A DNA stretch of 64,000 nucleotides from Eumeta japonica. Taxonomy: Eukaryota > Arthropoda > Insecta > Lepidoptera > Psychidae. The position numbers and the translations under genes were made by a program. Of this stretch, positions 9,400 through 20,959 are shown in pieces (the first letter of the stretch is position 1; each line of letters opens with the position of its first letter). Under the pieces are notes generated by a model. That model was not told where the DNA came from, ran no database searches, and saw only the letters and a program-made list of their open reading frames with translations. The stretch spans positions 372,001-436,000 of the forward strand of contig BGZK01000180.1 in the NCBI GenBank assembly GCA_005406025.1, read 5' to 3'.

Positions 9400-11530
9400 C
9401 TTTGAATTGTGTTTATGAATGTCTAATTTATATTGACTGTATAAACTTAACTTCGACGCGAGTTTTACAAACAGCATATAATTTTATGTATGTCTTTAAG
9501 CGTTTTTCTGTCGTGTATTTAAAATTTGTCAAATTATGCAAATCAAACAAATCAAACACAAAAGTGTTCAGATTACAAAACGATTTAATTTTGTCGTCTA
9601 TTCCTTTGAGCCTCTGTCAACAATTATGTCTGTGTTTATAGTTAGCTTGTATAAGAAACCCATATGTTTGCACTCAAAAGTAGATACTGAATACAGTTAG
9701 AAGCGTGGGCTGCCTGTTTCGCATAGAAATGTGGGCAAACGTCGTCTATGGTTGTGTTGATATATCTACTAGAGATGCCTAAGTATACCATAGATAGTAT
9801 ACCATAGAGAGCGTCATTATTATTTATGTATTACGTAAGTTTAATTTTTTATTATAAAATATTAGATTTTTTTGTGCAATGACTTTGGTATTTGTATAAT
9901 TTTTGATTTTTTAAAGGGGGTCAGGGTGCCGGCGAGTCTGTATGAAATTAACGCGTCTGGGTGAAACATTCTTATACGAAAGGTTAATGGGGAGGTTAAC
10001 CTGTGCAAAAAAGTGACTTAGAGTTTCTATATTTTTGTTTTAACGAAAATGACAATCTAAGAAATTAACATTAATTTTTATTGTTTATATTTTGTTCGTT
10101 AATATTATATTTGATTATTATTTGATTTTTTAGTTATGTTGCTAATAATGTCATTGCAGACGTGAGAATAATGTATATATTATCGATTATTTTTGTAATT
10201 TTGTTTGGTTTTAATTAATTATAAATAATTAATTAAAACAAAAAAAAAATAGGATAAAAAACAATTCCAATTATAGCACTAAGAATTATATTTGTAATTT
10301 TAATAACTACACGAATTTATTTTATGGCAACATTTTTAGTATCAATGGGGAAAAGATGTTTCCATGAACACTTGAGTAAGTTGAAATACTTAGCATTTAA
10401 CTTAACAGAGAGCTAAATTGTAATTTATTTTATTCGTTTTTCTTAATTAAAAAAAATATAGATGCAAACGATAATAGGCTCCGTTTTTATTTCCTTACAT
10501 AAATGTTGCGCTTAGGACGGTGCAAGTAAAGTTTTCGTCTTGAAGTGCAATTTTAAAATATTTAGAAATAATATATTTAATAGAAAGATAGGACATGGGA
10601 AAAGACGCTGGAGTATAATAGTGCCTTATTTTAGCAATCCTTTAAAAAGCTAGTGCGTACTCACGTATGTAGCACACGATTATTGATTTGCGGTGTTCTG
10701 AGAATGAAAATGTTATTCAAAAGCCTTTTTTTATGGAGCATGCAAATGATTTTTATAGTTATTAATTTCTATATTTTGTATACGTTTTTATGCGCCTCAC
10801 GTTTTTTTTAATTTGACAATAAAAGCACCACATTGTTACTCAATCTGCTGACGTAACGATAGAAAGGGGCTCCTGGCGTCCAACTCGACGAGACTCACTA
10901 TAATCTGTTTTAAACGATGTCTCACCAGAAATCAGAGTCTTTAAAGGAATCAGATTTGTGTCATTTTTTTTTAGTTTTCGGTATGCTAACACGAAAATAT
11001 TTTACTTAAAAGTGTTTTAATTTTATTTTTAACCTTTAGATTTTATTGTAATTTTCATTTTTTTTCCATTTTTGCTCATTAATTAAGGCATGGATTTATG
11101 TGATTAAGCAAATTTCTAATCCTTTCCAAGTCTCATTGCGTCTTTACTGCGAGATTTCTTCTCTGTTAATTTATTAAAGTCTAGCTCCTCAGTACGCAAA
11201 CCTTTACGCAATTTAATAATACATACCTCCACCTTGCGTCAGAGTCAGTAGTCTAAATACATTACAGCATTATCAACAGTAATATCCTATATTTTATGGA
11301 CTTTTCAGTCCCATGACAAAATTATTATTAGTTTCTCTTTTTCGGCTGTTCCATAATTAAATTCATAGGGAATTATATGGTTGTATGGATAAAATGTACC
11401 TGTTCCTTTTAAAATCAATATGAACTGATGGTACAAAGGCCGTACTGAAAATTTCTGAATTATTATTAATGAGACCACATATTATGTTTATTATTTTTAA
11501 GGAGTACATTCTTTCATTATTTACCCACTT
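9400..11530. other. Gene-free part of duplicated block A
   Basis: From about 9990 it aligns with 42,030-43,470 of block B, for example GACGTAACGATAGAAAGG at about 10,850 and 42,862. No open frame is conserved between the two, so it is non-coding. Confidence 0.5.
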
Positions 11531-11539
11531 CTATATCTA

Positions 11540-11870
11540 TGGAACCATTGTAAAAAGTAGTTGGCCCAGTCTTCCTAAGTGGCGATTTTGATGGCCTCTT
11601 GAAATTTTTCGATATCCAGCGAGTATAAGACTTCCTTCACATGTACTAGCAAAATCTTTGTCACTTGATTCATACCAATATCTAATACAGTATAATTTTG
11701 CTCACAGATAGTTTTTCACCAGTTTCATTTAGTTCTATAAAGCATCAATTTTAAATTCGATATCTGCAGTCGTCAGCCAACTTGTACGTAGATCGTCAAA
11801 GGGGTGATCACGTCCACGTTCGACCTGCTGTCTTTATCAAGTGAACGCGTCTGATCTCACAGTAAAGGTA
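11540..11870 (-). mobile_element. Decayed mariner N-terminal fragment (block A copy)
   Basis: Homologous to 43,490-43,860, where mariner N-terminal residues are readable. Here the frame is destroyed by indels. Recognised mainly through nucleotide similarity to that copy. Confidence 0.45.
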
Positions 11871-11949
11871 GGCAGCATTCAAGCATCATCAGGACTGAGA
11901 AGTTGGAAGTTAGCAATAAGTGACACTGTTTTTGCTTGTAAACTACACT

Positions 11950-12300
11950 ATATATATATATAAAATAAAATCTAAAAACCTCTAATGCGCAAGGAGCTTT
12001 TAGGCCCAACGCCGTGTATCAATCCATAGAGTGCGCAAGGGGCTTATTTATTCCAAGCATGGTCGCGATGCACAAAAAATTAATTTTAAATTTTCCGGGC
12101 AATACTAAGAATTCTATACAAAAATTAATCGCATAGTAAAGTACGCTGTCATCTGCTAAAGGCTTTTATGTACACATATGTACATTCACAATAATTTTTG
12201 CACCTAAACAAAACTAATAGTCTAATCTAACATTAGTAATTATTGAAATGAAATAATATATAGGATGGAATCAATCATGCGCCTTTCAGCAAATATTCAT
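11950..12300. other. Spacer, nothing recognised
   Basis: AT-rich single-copy-looking DNA after the end of block A. No convincing frame or repeat. Confidence 0.3.
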
Positions 12301-12304
12301 AATT

Positions 12305-12560
12305 TTCTTCTTTTTAAGAACAACTTTGCAGTAGAAACTATAGTCATTGAAATAGCCGTTTCTGAATAAGCTAAAAATAGCTCAGAACGTAAACGTGTCA
12401 ACGTACGAAGTACAATCATAGCGCTTAGTAAGATGATGTGATGTGTCTAGCAAGTCCGCCGCGGGTGCGCTTGCCCGCGCGCGGTTAACGACCGGATGCG
12501 CGGCTTTCGAAGCTTAAGTATTTTGTTATAAAGAACTATGTTTATGATATTGATGTTTTC
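12305..12560. repeat. Remnant of the AGAACAACTTTGCC element family
   Basis: AAGAACAACTTTGCAG followed by CTATAGTCATTGAA and a GC-rich core reproduces one end of the element at 56,118-56,975. No matching second terminus was seen, so this looks truncated. Confidence 0.5.
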
Positions 12561-12569
12561 GAAATTAAG

Positions 12570-13190
12570 ATTGTGTGTGATAAGTATTAAAGTGTTTAAT
12601 GACAATGCTTTTCATTGCTATCGAATATACAAACATGATTTATTGTTGGGAAATTTACAGAGGTGACATCAATGCGGCTCAAAAATTTTATAGTAAAACT
12701 TACCCTGACAATTAACAATTTGCGGGTGGGGATACACAAAAGGAATAGTATTCGAACGCGAGTGTGAAACAGAAGAAGAAATGCGCTCACTCATTTTACT
12801 TGCGTTTGAACAAGTGTGTGAAAGAAATCGGCGGAAGGAGCTTTTCCAAAGGGTTCATGAACAAAATATGAAACGCTGCGTGTTTGTTTAATGATGAATG
12901 GAACACATGTGGAAAATCAGACTAATTTAATAATACCGTCGGCGACCTATACATCACTGACAACTTCAAGTGTAATTTGTATGTAAGTGACTACATAAAT
13001 TCTTTAAAAATAATATATCGCATAGCCCGTTTATCACGTGCATGGCAGGGTGCGCGGCGCGAGGGCGTGTAGACGCAGTATTTCGTAAGGTTTTCTATGT
13101 ATTATTTTCAAACTAGATGAAATTAAAAATGAATTTTAATTCCTATCTTCGTTCGAAACGTTAAACGTCATACATAACGACATATGAAAC
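12570..13190. other. Spacer, nothing recognised
   Basis: Low-GC spacer with no open frame of interest. GC content begins to rise near 13,030. Confidence 0.3.
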
Positions 13191-14360
13191 GCCGTTGTCA
13201 CGGCGATATAATTTCTGGTAACGCGCCGCCCGCGTGCAGGCTGCCCCTGTCCCGCCCGCCGTGAGCTCGCGTAGCTCCGGGTATCCGTAGCGCGCCCATC
13301 AGCGCTACACGCGTCGTCGCGCCGCATCCTTTCCCTGTCCTTTTCCCGTACTCCGCACCGCCTCGGGTGCGTGGAGCGAACTTCACTTCACCATCACTCC
13401 CTGAAACGGCCGTGACGGTCGAGGACGATGTCGGTGTACCCACTGACAATTCTTCTTGATCTCCGGCTATCTCGGGAAATCTTCAAGTATGGACCCCTAA
13501 AATGGGGCCATCACCACTGGGCCGTCGGGGTCGTATCCCCGACGAGAAGACGCCCAGGCTTGAGGCAAGTCCTCCGTTCTATACCCGCACCCGCAAATAG
13601 GGTGTGGAAGACCTACGAACAAACGCCAACGCATAAGAATGCAAAAGTTCATGGCCACGCCTCCCCAATTAAAAAATGTATACAACTCACATGTGTAACG
13701 GATGCACTAGCTAGATTGGTAGATCTGATACAGTTGCACTCCAACCGTTATACATGAAGCTTAGCTGAAATATAGAAGGTTTAATCGCCTGAAAACGCTG
13801 TCCATCATTTGCCCACCACACCGCAAGAAATCCGTTCTCCGAAGCTTGTGAATAAAAGCAATCCGAAGTGCGAGCTCACGCGGCGATATCATAAATCGCC
13901 GTTACAGCTGGTCCTTCGTTCGCCAGATTATTGTGAAGTAATTTTACGAATGAGTCGTGTGCTTCGGATTCTTATTTGCGTGTATACGCTTCGGACAGTG
14001 AGAGGGTCACCTAATGGTGTTAACGACATCTCACTGTTTAACGCTTTCGAGCGGTGTGACTAGTTGAGGCGCGGTCACCGGTTGTCAAGTACGATCTCGG
14101 CGTCGAAAAGCCTTGTCGCGTCGATACGCTTGCACAGATAGGGGGCCGGACTGTAGGCACAACTGGCAACGGTCGCTGTCACCTAAGCTCTATTGCGCAC
14201 CCTGACTCTGTGCATGTCCATTGTCGGACATGCACAGAGTCAGGGTAGGTGTGGCCCACTACCCTTCCCGTTTCCATTCTCGTACTGAGCATATCCTCGT
14301 CTCAAAGACCTCGTACGAGCTGTTAGGGACTGTTAGGGATTGAAGTTTGAAGAGTTAAAC
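13190..14360. other. GC-rich island, probably transposon-derived
   Basis: Markedly richer in GC than its surroundings, with overlapping frames on both strands (109 codons at 13,428-13,757 is the longest). None shows a domain I recognise. It leads directly into a gag-like frame, so it may be an LTR and leader of a retroelement. A CpG-rich host promoter is the alternative, but no host exon follows. Confidence 0.35.
14199..14246. repeat. Perfect 21-bp inverted repeat with 6-base loop
   Basis: Left arm ACCCTGACTCTGTGCATGTC plus C, loop ATTGTC, right arm an exact reverse complement. It would form a stable cruciform or RNA hairpin. It lies in the GC-rich island upstream of the gag-like frame. Confidence 0.9.
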
Positions 14361-14365
14361 TTGAA

Positions 14366-14960
14366 GATGGACAGCAAGCGTATCACAAGAGCGCGCAAAA
14401 TGAACACAGACGAGCAAGAGAACGAAACGTCAATGAGTACACCGATAAGCCGGTCGTCAGAAATGGGCATGTCGTCGACGCACACGTGGGACCATGGTAC
14501 AAATTAAAACTTGAGCGGACGTTCGCCCGGGAGGGGAGAGGATCAACGAGGAAGTTTGTAACTTGCATGCGGATACGAGATCCGACCGAGTCGACGCTCC
14601 GAATGCAGCCAGCGCGCCCGATACAACACATGACCCTCTAACGGCAAATATGCGAAACTGCAGTTCCGCACATGAAGTGAACATTGACGATTCAAATAGA
14701 AATGTGAACACAGCACGACAGGGGAAGCGCGCCACATTATTAGCTCAATTAGAATTTGAGCAATTAGAAAGTGAAAGGATAGCTGCACGAGCCGCGGCCG
14801 CGCGTACGAAAATGTTGTTGTTACGCCTGGAAGTGGACAAAGAGGATTTGGGCAATTTAATCGAGTGTGATAACGCGTCCCATTTATCCGAAACGGATAA
14901 ACTCGAGAAAATGACCGTTGCATTGGGCGACATTGAGCCCGCGCCCGATGCTGTCTACCT
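14366..14960 (+). mobile_element. Gag-like retroelement fragment, frameshifted
   Basis: An ATG at 14,366 opens a basic N-terminus (MDSKRITRARKMNTDEQ), which stops near 14,506. A second frame from about 14,563 continues with a strongly charged helix rich in Glu, Arg and Ala (LLAQLEFEQLESERIAARAA) that looks like a coiled coil. This pattern is typical of the start of BEL/Pao-type gag proteins. The frame then runs into an unrelated CTGT-rich repeat at 14,950. No zinc knuckle, protease or RT follows. Family assignment is tentative. Confidence 0.4.
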
Positions 14961-15190
14961 GTCGGTCTGTCTGTCTGTTTATATACGTTTTTTATAACTT
15001 AAAAAACGACTTAACCGATGTTGATGAAAATTTGTGTACAGTCAAAATATCTGATTATATAAATAATAAGCTACTCTCTGTCTTTCTGTTTAAATGTACG
15101 TTTCGTTATAACTTAAGAACGGTTTTAACGATGGTGATGAAAGTTCTTGTACAGCCAAAATCTGTGATTGAAAATATGATTTGTGATTAT
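14960..15190. repeat. Left arm of a large inverted repeat
   Basis: About 190 bases match the reverse complement of 16,275-16,495 at close to 90% by eye. They share the unit 'TATAACTTAAAA-CGACTTAACCGATGTTGATG' (written here in two parts) and CTGTCTTTCTGTTTA. Confidence 0.75.
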
Positions 15191-15249
15191 GAAACTGTGA
15201 TTGAACCCTACAGTGAGCATGTCGAACCAGGCTCATTGTAGGGTTATGA

Positions 15250-15530
15250 AGCCTTTATTGCAAAGAAATGCACTAAGGATGAAAAAACTATGTTGTTACA
15301 CTTTTCCACGTTTTTCGCACATAATAGGTCTAAGCACTTTAGTCGCCTAAAACTAGAGAAAAAAGTAAGTATGTCAACTTTTATTCATAAACTTGTGTAA
15401 CTAATGTGCACCAGAAAAAAGCCCTTACGTCCTTTTGTTGAGAAGCCTAGTTTTTCTGAAATAATCAAAAATGGTATATCCAATAATATCTAAAATAATT
15501 TTCGTTGAAATTATTTATTAAGCATTATCT
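15250..15530. other. Spacer inside the inverted repeat
   Basis: AT-rich; no frame or repeat recognised. Confidence 0.3.
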
Positions 15531-15539
15531 TTGTAATTC

Positions 15540-15806
15540 CGGTCCTGTTCTCGATATCAATTTGTATTCCTTTCGATTTGGACCAGGTTTGAATTTAAGT
15601 AGGTTTCAATTTTGATATCGTTTTCGAAATCGGTTATGGTCTTAAAATTCTGACCTTTTCTTGTTCCGATGCCAATTACGATCTTGATTCTAATTTTAGT
15701 CCCACGATCGATTATATTCTTTATTCCGTTTCCGGCTACAGTCCAAATTTGATTTAGTTACCGGCCGCAATTCAAATCTGTACGAAGCCGGGGGCAAATG
15801 CTAGTA
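15540..15806. repeat. GATCC/CCGG degenerate repeat with CTAGT tail
   Basis: Imperfect short units (GGTCCTGTTCTCGATATC, TTTCGATTTGGACC and so on) end near GAAGCCGGGGGCAAATGCTAGT. The GC-rich tail closing in CTAG|T resembles a Helitron 3' end (CTRR). This is inference. Confidence 0.45.
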
Positions 15807-15809
15807 TCA

Positions 15810-16270
15810 TATATAATTTATGCTATACTTGAAGATAGTGTCGTTTTCCCACGAGTACAACAATTTTTGTATTCTGTGTGCACATGAAACCAAAGCGAAA
15901 TATTAATAGGTAGTCTATTTTTCTCAAGGAGTTTCTTATTAATGAAGTAGTTTATAAAGTTAGCTTAGTACTTCACTTCAAGAGCAAAAATGTAAATAAA
16001 AAAAAAATCAAAAAAGTGCTCACTTATTTTTATATATTACACAACCCCGCTTCCCCTTAAGAAAGACTTATTTCACCACTTTTCAAAATTGTACCTGACT
16101 CTATAAAAAGTTTCATACTCCAATCAAAAGAAAATTGTGCGCGCACACACGCACACGCAACTACATAAAAATAAATAATATGGCTACTAAATAAATAATA
16201 AAGTATTGATTGATTTTTTTTATGGTTATCATACAGTGTATGGAAATGATATAAAGCCTGTAATTTTTTC
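15810..16270. other. Spacer inside the inverted repeat
   Basis: AT-rich, with a short GCGCACACACGCACAC tract near 16,140. No gene seen. Confidence 0.3.
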
Positions 16271-16274
16271 AACC

Positions 16275-16850
16275 ACCGATTTTGGCTGCACAATAACTTT
16301 CGTAGCGATCGTTCAAACCGTTTTAAAGTTATAACAAAACGTACATATAAACAGAAAGACAGAGAGTAGCTTGTTATTTGCGCAATCAGATATTTTGACT
16401 CTACACAAATTTTTATCAACATCGGTTAAGTCGTTTTTAAGTTATAAAAAAAACATATATGAAGAGACAGACAGACCGACAGGTAGACAGTAATTTATCG
16501 TTTGCACAATCAAATGTTCGTACTGTATACCAATTTTTATCAAGATTGGTGAAATCTTTTTAAATTATAAAATAAGATACAGACAAACAAACAGACACAT
16601 AGATATACAAATAAATAAATAGCCTATCATTTGCGCAATGACATTTTCTTACTGTGCACCAATTTTTATTACGGCAGATGAAACCCTTTTTAAATTATAA
16701 AACTACAAACAGATAGACTGACAGACAGTAGCTAATCATTTGTGCAATCACATGTTCTTATTGTACACCAATTTTTATTATGATCGGTTAATCTTTTCTT
16801 AAGTTATAAAAGAACATACAGACAGACAAACAGACAATTAGTAAGTAGCA
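16275..16850. repeat. Tandem array of ~110-130 bp units
   Basis: Four to five units, each with a (GACA)n-rich segment, TTTGCGCAATCA and CACCAATTTTTAT followed by a GGTTAAT-like stretch and TTATAAAA. The conserved ACCAATTTTTAT motif recurs near 16,400, 16,526, 16,659 and 16,768. The first units form the right arm of the inverted repeat with 14,960-15,190. Confidence 0.75.
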
Positions 16851-16851
16851 T

Positions 16852-17690
16852 ACGAGGGCTGCTATTTATGTATCCGGAACTGGCTACATAGAGAACAATG
16901 TTTAAGAAGTAATTACAACATTTATAAATGGAACTCCTAGGCTCTAAGGTACAGTTTGTTTCATGTAACTGTCAATTGTTTTAGCATTGTGGCGTTATAT
17001 TGATAATTGCGTGTCTTTATCACCATGGATTTAACTCGTCAAAATTTTCGTGCGATCTATTACGATTTTTGGCGTGGGCTAACCGGAAAACAGTGATCGA
17101 TCAACTCACTTCAGCTTTTGGGGATTAAGCACTATCGAAAACCGCTGTGTATCACTGATTTAGTGAGTTTAATCGTGGGCGGTTTGTGCTCACGGACGAA
17201 TTTAAAGAAGGTTGTCCTAAATCGGTTCTTGTACCACAAAATATCGATGCTGTGAGGGAACTAATAATGCAAGATCGTCATGTTACATATTGCTAGATAA
17301 AGAGGTCCCTGGGCATAAGTATGACGAGCATACATAATATATTACATGAAAATTTGGCGGTAAAAAAATTTGTTTGTATTGGATTCCGCACAATTGGAGT
17401 ATTGAAAAGAAAAGGGCTTGTGTTGATTAGTGTAAAGAAATGATAAAAAAATGCAATTATATTGCGTCAAAAGCTGTTTACAATATCTAGACAGGTGATG
17501 AATCTTGGATCTATATCGATGTCCCCGAAACTAAACAACAGTCAACGGTGTGGGTGTTCCAAGATGAGCCGTCATTCGTGCCACAAGCACTTTGAAGCAA
17601 ACAATTGCCTGTTTTTTTGGAATATATGGACACGTGGTTACATTGTTAGAACATGGTTATAATGTTCTATTAAGTAGATACAATTTCGAT
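16852..17690 (+). mobile_element. Dead mariner transposon, second lineage
   Basis: Starts with ACGAGGGCTGCTATTTATG, a typical mariner TIR. The transposase begins at ATG 17,025 (MDLTRQNFRAIYYDFWRG). Shifted frames then give CITDLVSLIVGG, ISMLxGN and TGDESW-like pieces (around 17,495), and CFFGIYGHVVT. The frame carries many stops and shifts and breaks off before the C-terminal D34D region. It is a different mariner lineage from the element at 50,033. Confidence 0.7.
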
Positions 17691-17884
17691 GGATGGGTCC
17701 CAAAAATAATTTAACTCGGTTGGGTTGCTTTAGAGGAATTTCGAGGCATCTGTATATCCAATATATTTCAGTGCTTAAAGAAGAAACTCTTTGAAGAATA
17801 TGTGTTAGCTAGTGATGACATACGCAATCTAAATTTAGTGCCTTACTATCGGTCTCGTAAACAAGTTCAAAATTACCCTATTTG

Positions 17885-18195
17885 AAATGGAAAGAACTCA
17901 GTATTTTTATGAGAGATAAAATGTAATATAAAACGATTAACCCACATAGCTCACACAATAAGTAATTTGAAGTGGGAATAAAAACGGGTTATATCGTTCG
18001 TAGAACTAATAACCGCTAGGGAAGAAAGGCTCTCGAGTGGTGATTACGAACTGGACGTTGCAGCGTAGGACGATCTCCTATGGGAGGACTGACAACCTGG
18101 TCAGGGTTGGGGACCACCGTTGGTTGCAGGAGGCTCAAGATCGTACACTGTGAAAATGTAGAGGCTGATTTTCGGTAGTAGACCTCCCTGGCTGA
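17885..18195 (+). mobile_element. 3' end of a LINE ORF2, decayed
   Basis: Broken frames read LTHIAHTISNLKWE, then RTDNLVRVGDHRWLQEAQDRT ending near KCRG. This is the conserved C-terminal tail found after the reverse transcriptase in several insect LINE families (consensus-like RWTDDIVRVAG-x-WxxxAQDR). It contains stops, so it is a dead truncated copy. Confidence 0.65.
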
Positions 18196-18519
18196 AAGGA
18201 AACGATTACTTTATAGGTTTTACGTAAATAAGGAGTTCAAGCGCCTTCTATTTATGATATAGTAGTCTATCACTTCTATTGAAATAAAAGAATACAGGCG
18301 CTTTTTACAGTGTAAAGATTAAATATGTGTTAATAAGTACATAATAGTTATTGCTGATCTAACAGAAATGATATAACACAAGCACAAAAAGACACAAACT
18401 TGTAATCGTTTCTTACGGAAACAAAGACAAATGGGTACTAATGTGATAATTAATACCATTGAAATTTTAGTTGAAATATTTAAGATTTCAGGCTTCGAAG
18501 GACTGATTTTCTATTTTTT

Positions 18520-19156
18520 GAAGTGAAACTTTTATAGAATCGTTGTGATTTCAAACCGGAAAAAACGACAGGTAAGAGACACAAATGCCAAAATGTGTGG
18601 GACGAAACCGGGAAAGAAGGAGACAGAAATATACATACTATTTCGTCTTTGTGCTATGCCTCGTACCATCCCCACTCCCGTCTTCTAAGCATAGTTGCTT
18701 GTAATTAGTGAGCCAGAGCGAGAGAGCAAATGTCGGTGTATGTATATTGCACACTGTTTAATACTTGCTTGTATTTGAGCATTTAACGTGTGTGAGTATA
18801 TGTGAAAAGTACGTGAGCTAATACTATTGTACACTGTATGCGGCTGCGTATTACAGCTTTTTAGTAAGAAATCAGCGTGGTGTATTATTATTTAACAGTG
18901 TTTGTGAGCATTTTTATATCTTGTTGTGCCAAATAATAAATTTTATAAGATGCCCAAAACTAATGCCGAAATGTGTCATCAATATCGACGCAAAAAAAAT
19001 GAAAATAAAATAAAATTTAAATAACATATGTTAAATAAAATATATTTTAAAAATAATCAAAATACTTTCATTTTTACCCTTGTTATATATATTCATCTTA
19101 TTCTTTAGTCGATTTACTGAAGTTTCACTTCTGTCGTGTGTGAATCGCACACACAG
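18520..19156. mobile_element. Second TIR element of the GAAGTGAAACTTC family
   Basis: The left end GAAGTGAAACT and right end GAAGTTTCACTTC (19,119-19,131) are followed by a perfect hairpin CGTGTGTG-AATC-GCACACAC. The arrangement matches the element at 2604-3578, but the interior differs. Confidence 0.55.
18950..19024 (+). CDS. Short basic ORF inside the TIR element
   Basis: 25 codons including the stop. The start, MPKTNAEMCHQYRRKKNEN, resembles the basic N-termini of some transposon proteins (PKTxAERxRxYRxKK style). It is probably the residue of the autonomous element's first exon. Expression is unproven. Confidence 0.3.
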   Translation: MPKTNAEMCHQYRRKKNENKIKFK

Positions 19157-19159
19157 TTT

Positions 19160-20750
19160 TTTTGTTGTTCTGATATGTGTAAAAACCATTTTTTTTGTAA
19201 GTCGATAAAACAGTTTGTGAAGTTAAATAATTTTATCAGTAAATAATTTATGATTGCTTTTGTCTCTTCATTTTTATGACGTGCAAATATTTATGGGTAG
19301 AATAAAAAAAAATTATGAATTTAGATTACTAACTAACTTTCAGCTGAGTATGAATTATAAAGAAAAGAATAAAATATATTACAACATACAAGAATAAAAT
19401 ATATTACAACATATGATGTCATGAAACATAAAAACAAAAATTTAACATCTAAATACAGGGCATATTGTAGAAAATAGAAAATAAAAGTGATAAGATAGAA
19501 AACATTCATTATACATCTAGTAGTTGTATTCAGTACTAACATTTCTGTTCCGAATGATTGAAGAATTTAAAGAGATCTATGATGACGTATGTATACTCAA
19601 TGAATTGCTTGATTTTCCATATCAACATGACGCAAATCTGAGACCACATTGAGTTCCGCTCAATGTGGTCTCGTTGCATAAGAACGAACAATCATCTAGA
19701 GGAGAGCGAACAATGAACTTATCCTACAGAGATTCTCAAAGCCTAGAAAAAGCTATTAGCAGGAAAAGGTGTTAATGACAAAGAGCTATCTATAAATGAA
19801 AAATAAATATCTATACACCTATATACTTCTTCACAAACAGCTGCTTACGTATTCGTCCGATTTCGGAGCAGCTCGTCTCGATCCGTGCGAGCTTCGTACA
19901 GTCGTACCATATACATACACGTTAAGCGAACGCTCGGCCGAGCTACATGGTAGGCGGAATGGGGGGTTTTAGGTTTTATTTTCGTTACGGAATTTCTTGA
20001 TTTGGTCGCCGCGCTCAAAGCACGCGATAAAAGCTATGCAATAGCTCAAAAAATGTCTGTCGTTGATGATACCTGACACATTACCAGAGGGCCAAGTCAC
20101 AATTTAAAACTAAGGTTCTACATAGAATTTAAAATAATACACTACATCAACAAGTAATTGTTTGTTGTATTTAATTATGGAACTAGAGAACTAGATTTGA
20201 TATGACATACAATAAATCAAATCAAACCAAAAACATTTTCATTTCGTATGTAAAAAAATTACACTTGAAATACATTAAAAAAAAATCCTTTCGACATTAC
20301 CACCCATTCCAAATGCTGATTCACCTTGAGAAGAATGAAGAATATGTAATGAATTCTCTAAAAACGTAATTAATGAACCAATTATTAGACATAGACTGCC
20401 TATCAAAAGAGCTTTTAGGTACATAAAGAGTAGAATTGACATGAGATTTACAGGAAAAATATGAGTAAAAATATTTTAGTTATTGTAATGCAAGCTGCTG
20501 GAAGTGACATCGTAATTTCAAAGTCTTGCACAGGTTAAATTGTATATATGAAATTATAAGATGGTATTTATAAACAATAGCGTTATTCAGCACTATTGCT
20601 GAATACATGTCATAATACTCTGCAATACTAGAAACATTTACCTTCAAAGAAAAACTTCAGCCTAACCTCAAACTCAGTACAATACAGAAAGTAATGTTTC
20701 ATATTAGTAATGCCATACCAGAAAGTATAAAAAATCATGTTAATTGTTAA
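19160..20750. other. Spacer, no gene recognised
   Basis: Contains a short hairpin (19,640-19,672) and, at about 20,200-20,345, ~150 bases resembling intron DNA at 37,715-37,790 of the intact CYP9A (shared CCAAATGCTGATT). No coding frame with recognisable motifs. Confidence 0.35.
19640..19672. repeat. 14-bp perfect hairpin
   Basis: GAGACCACATTGAG, a five-base loop, then CTCAATGTGGTCTC. Confidence 0.85.
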
Positions 20751-20757
20751 AATGCAT

Positions 20758-20904
20758 ACTAGAAATTACAAACGCAGTGCTCAATCTTACTAACTATATA
20801 CTTGGAATTACAAAACATCTTATTATGTATTATAACTCGGCAAACTAGAAATGACGAAAACTCAGTACTCAATCTTATTAACTATATCCTTGGAATTACA
20901 AAAG
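20758..20904. repeat. Two direct repeats of ~60 bp
   Basis: Units at 20,758-20,816 and 20,846-20,904 share ACTAGAAAT...CAGT-CTCAATCTTA and CTTGGAATTACAAAA. They are about 90% alike and offset by 88 bases. Confidence 0.75.
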
Positions 20905-20959
20905 GTTTTGTAAAGAAAAGAAAGATTCGTGATGTCGTCCTTTTGACGACTACAAAACT

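Noticed and set aside
13136..13757. Overlapping frames on both strands in GC-rich DNA
   Set aside because: Low stop-codon frequency in GC-rich sequence explains them; no domain or codon pattern supports a gene.
14383..14933. Several minus-strand frames opposite the gag-like region
   Set aside because: Overlapping shadows of the plus-strand gag-like frame, with cysteine/serine-rich low-complexity content.
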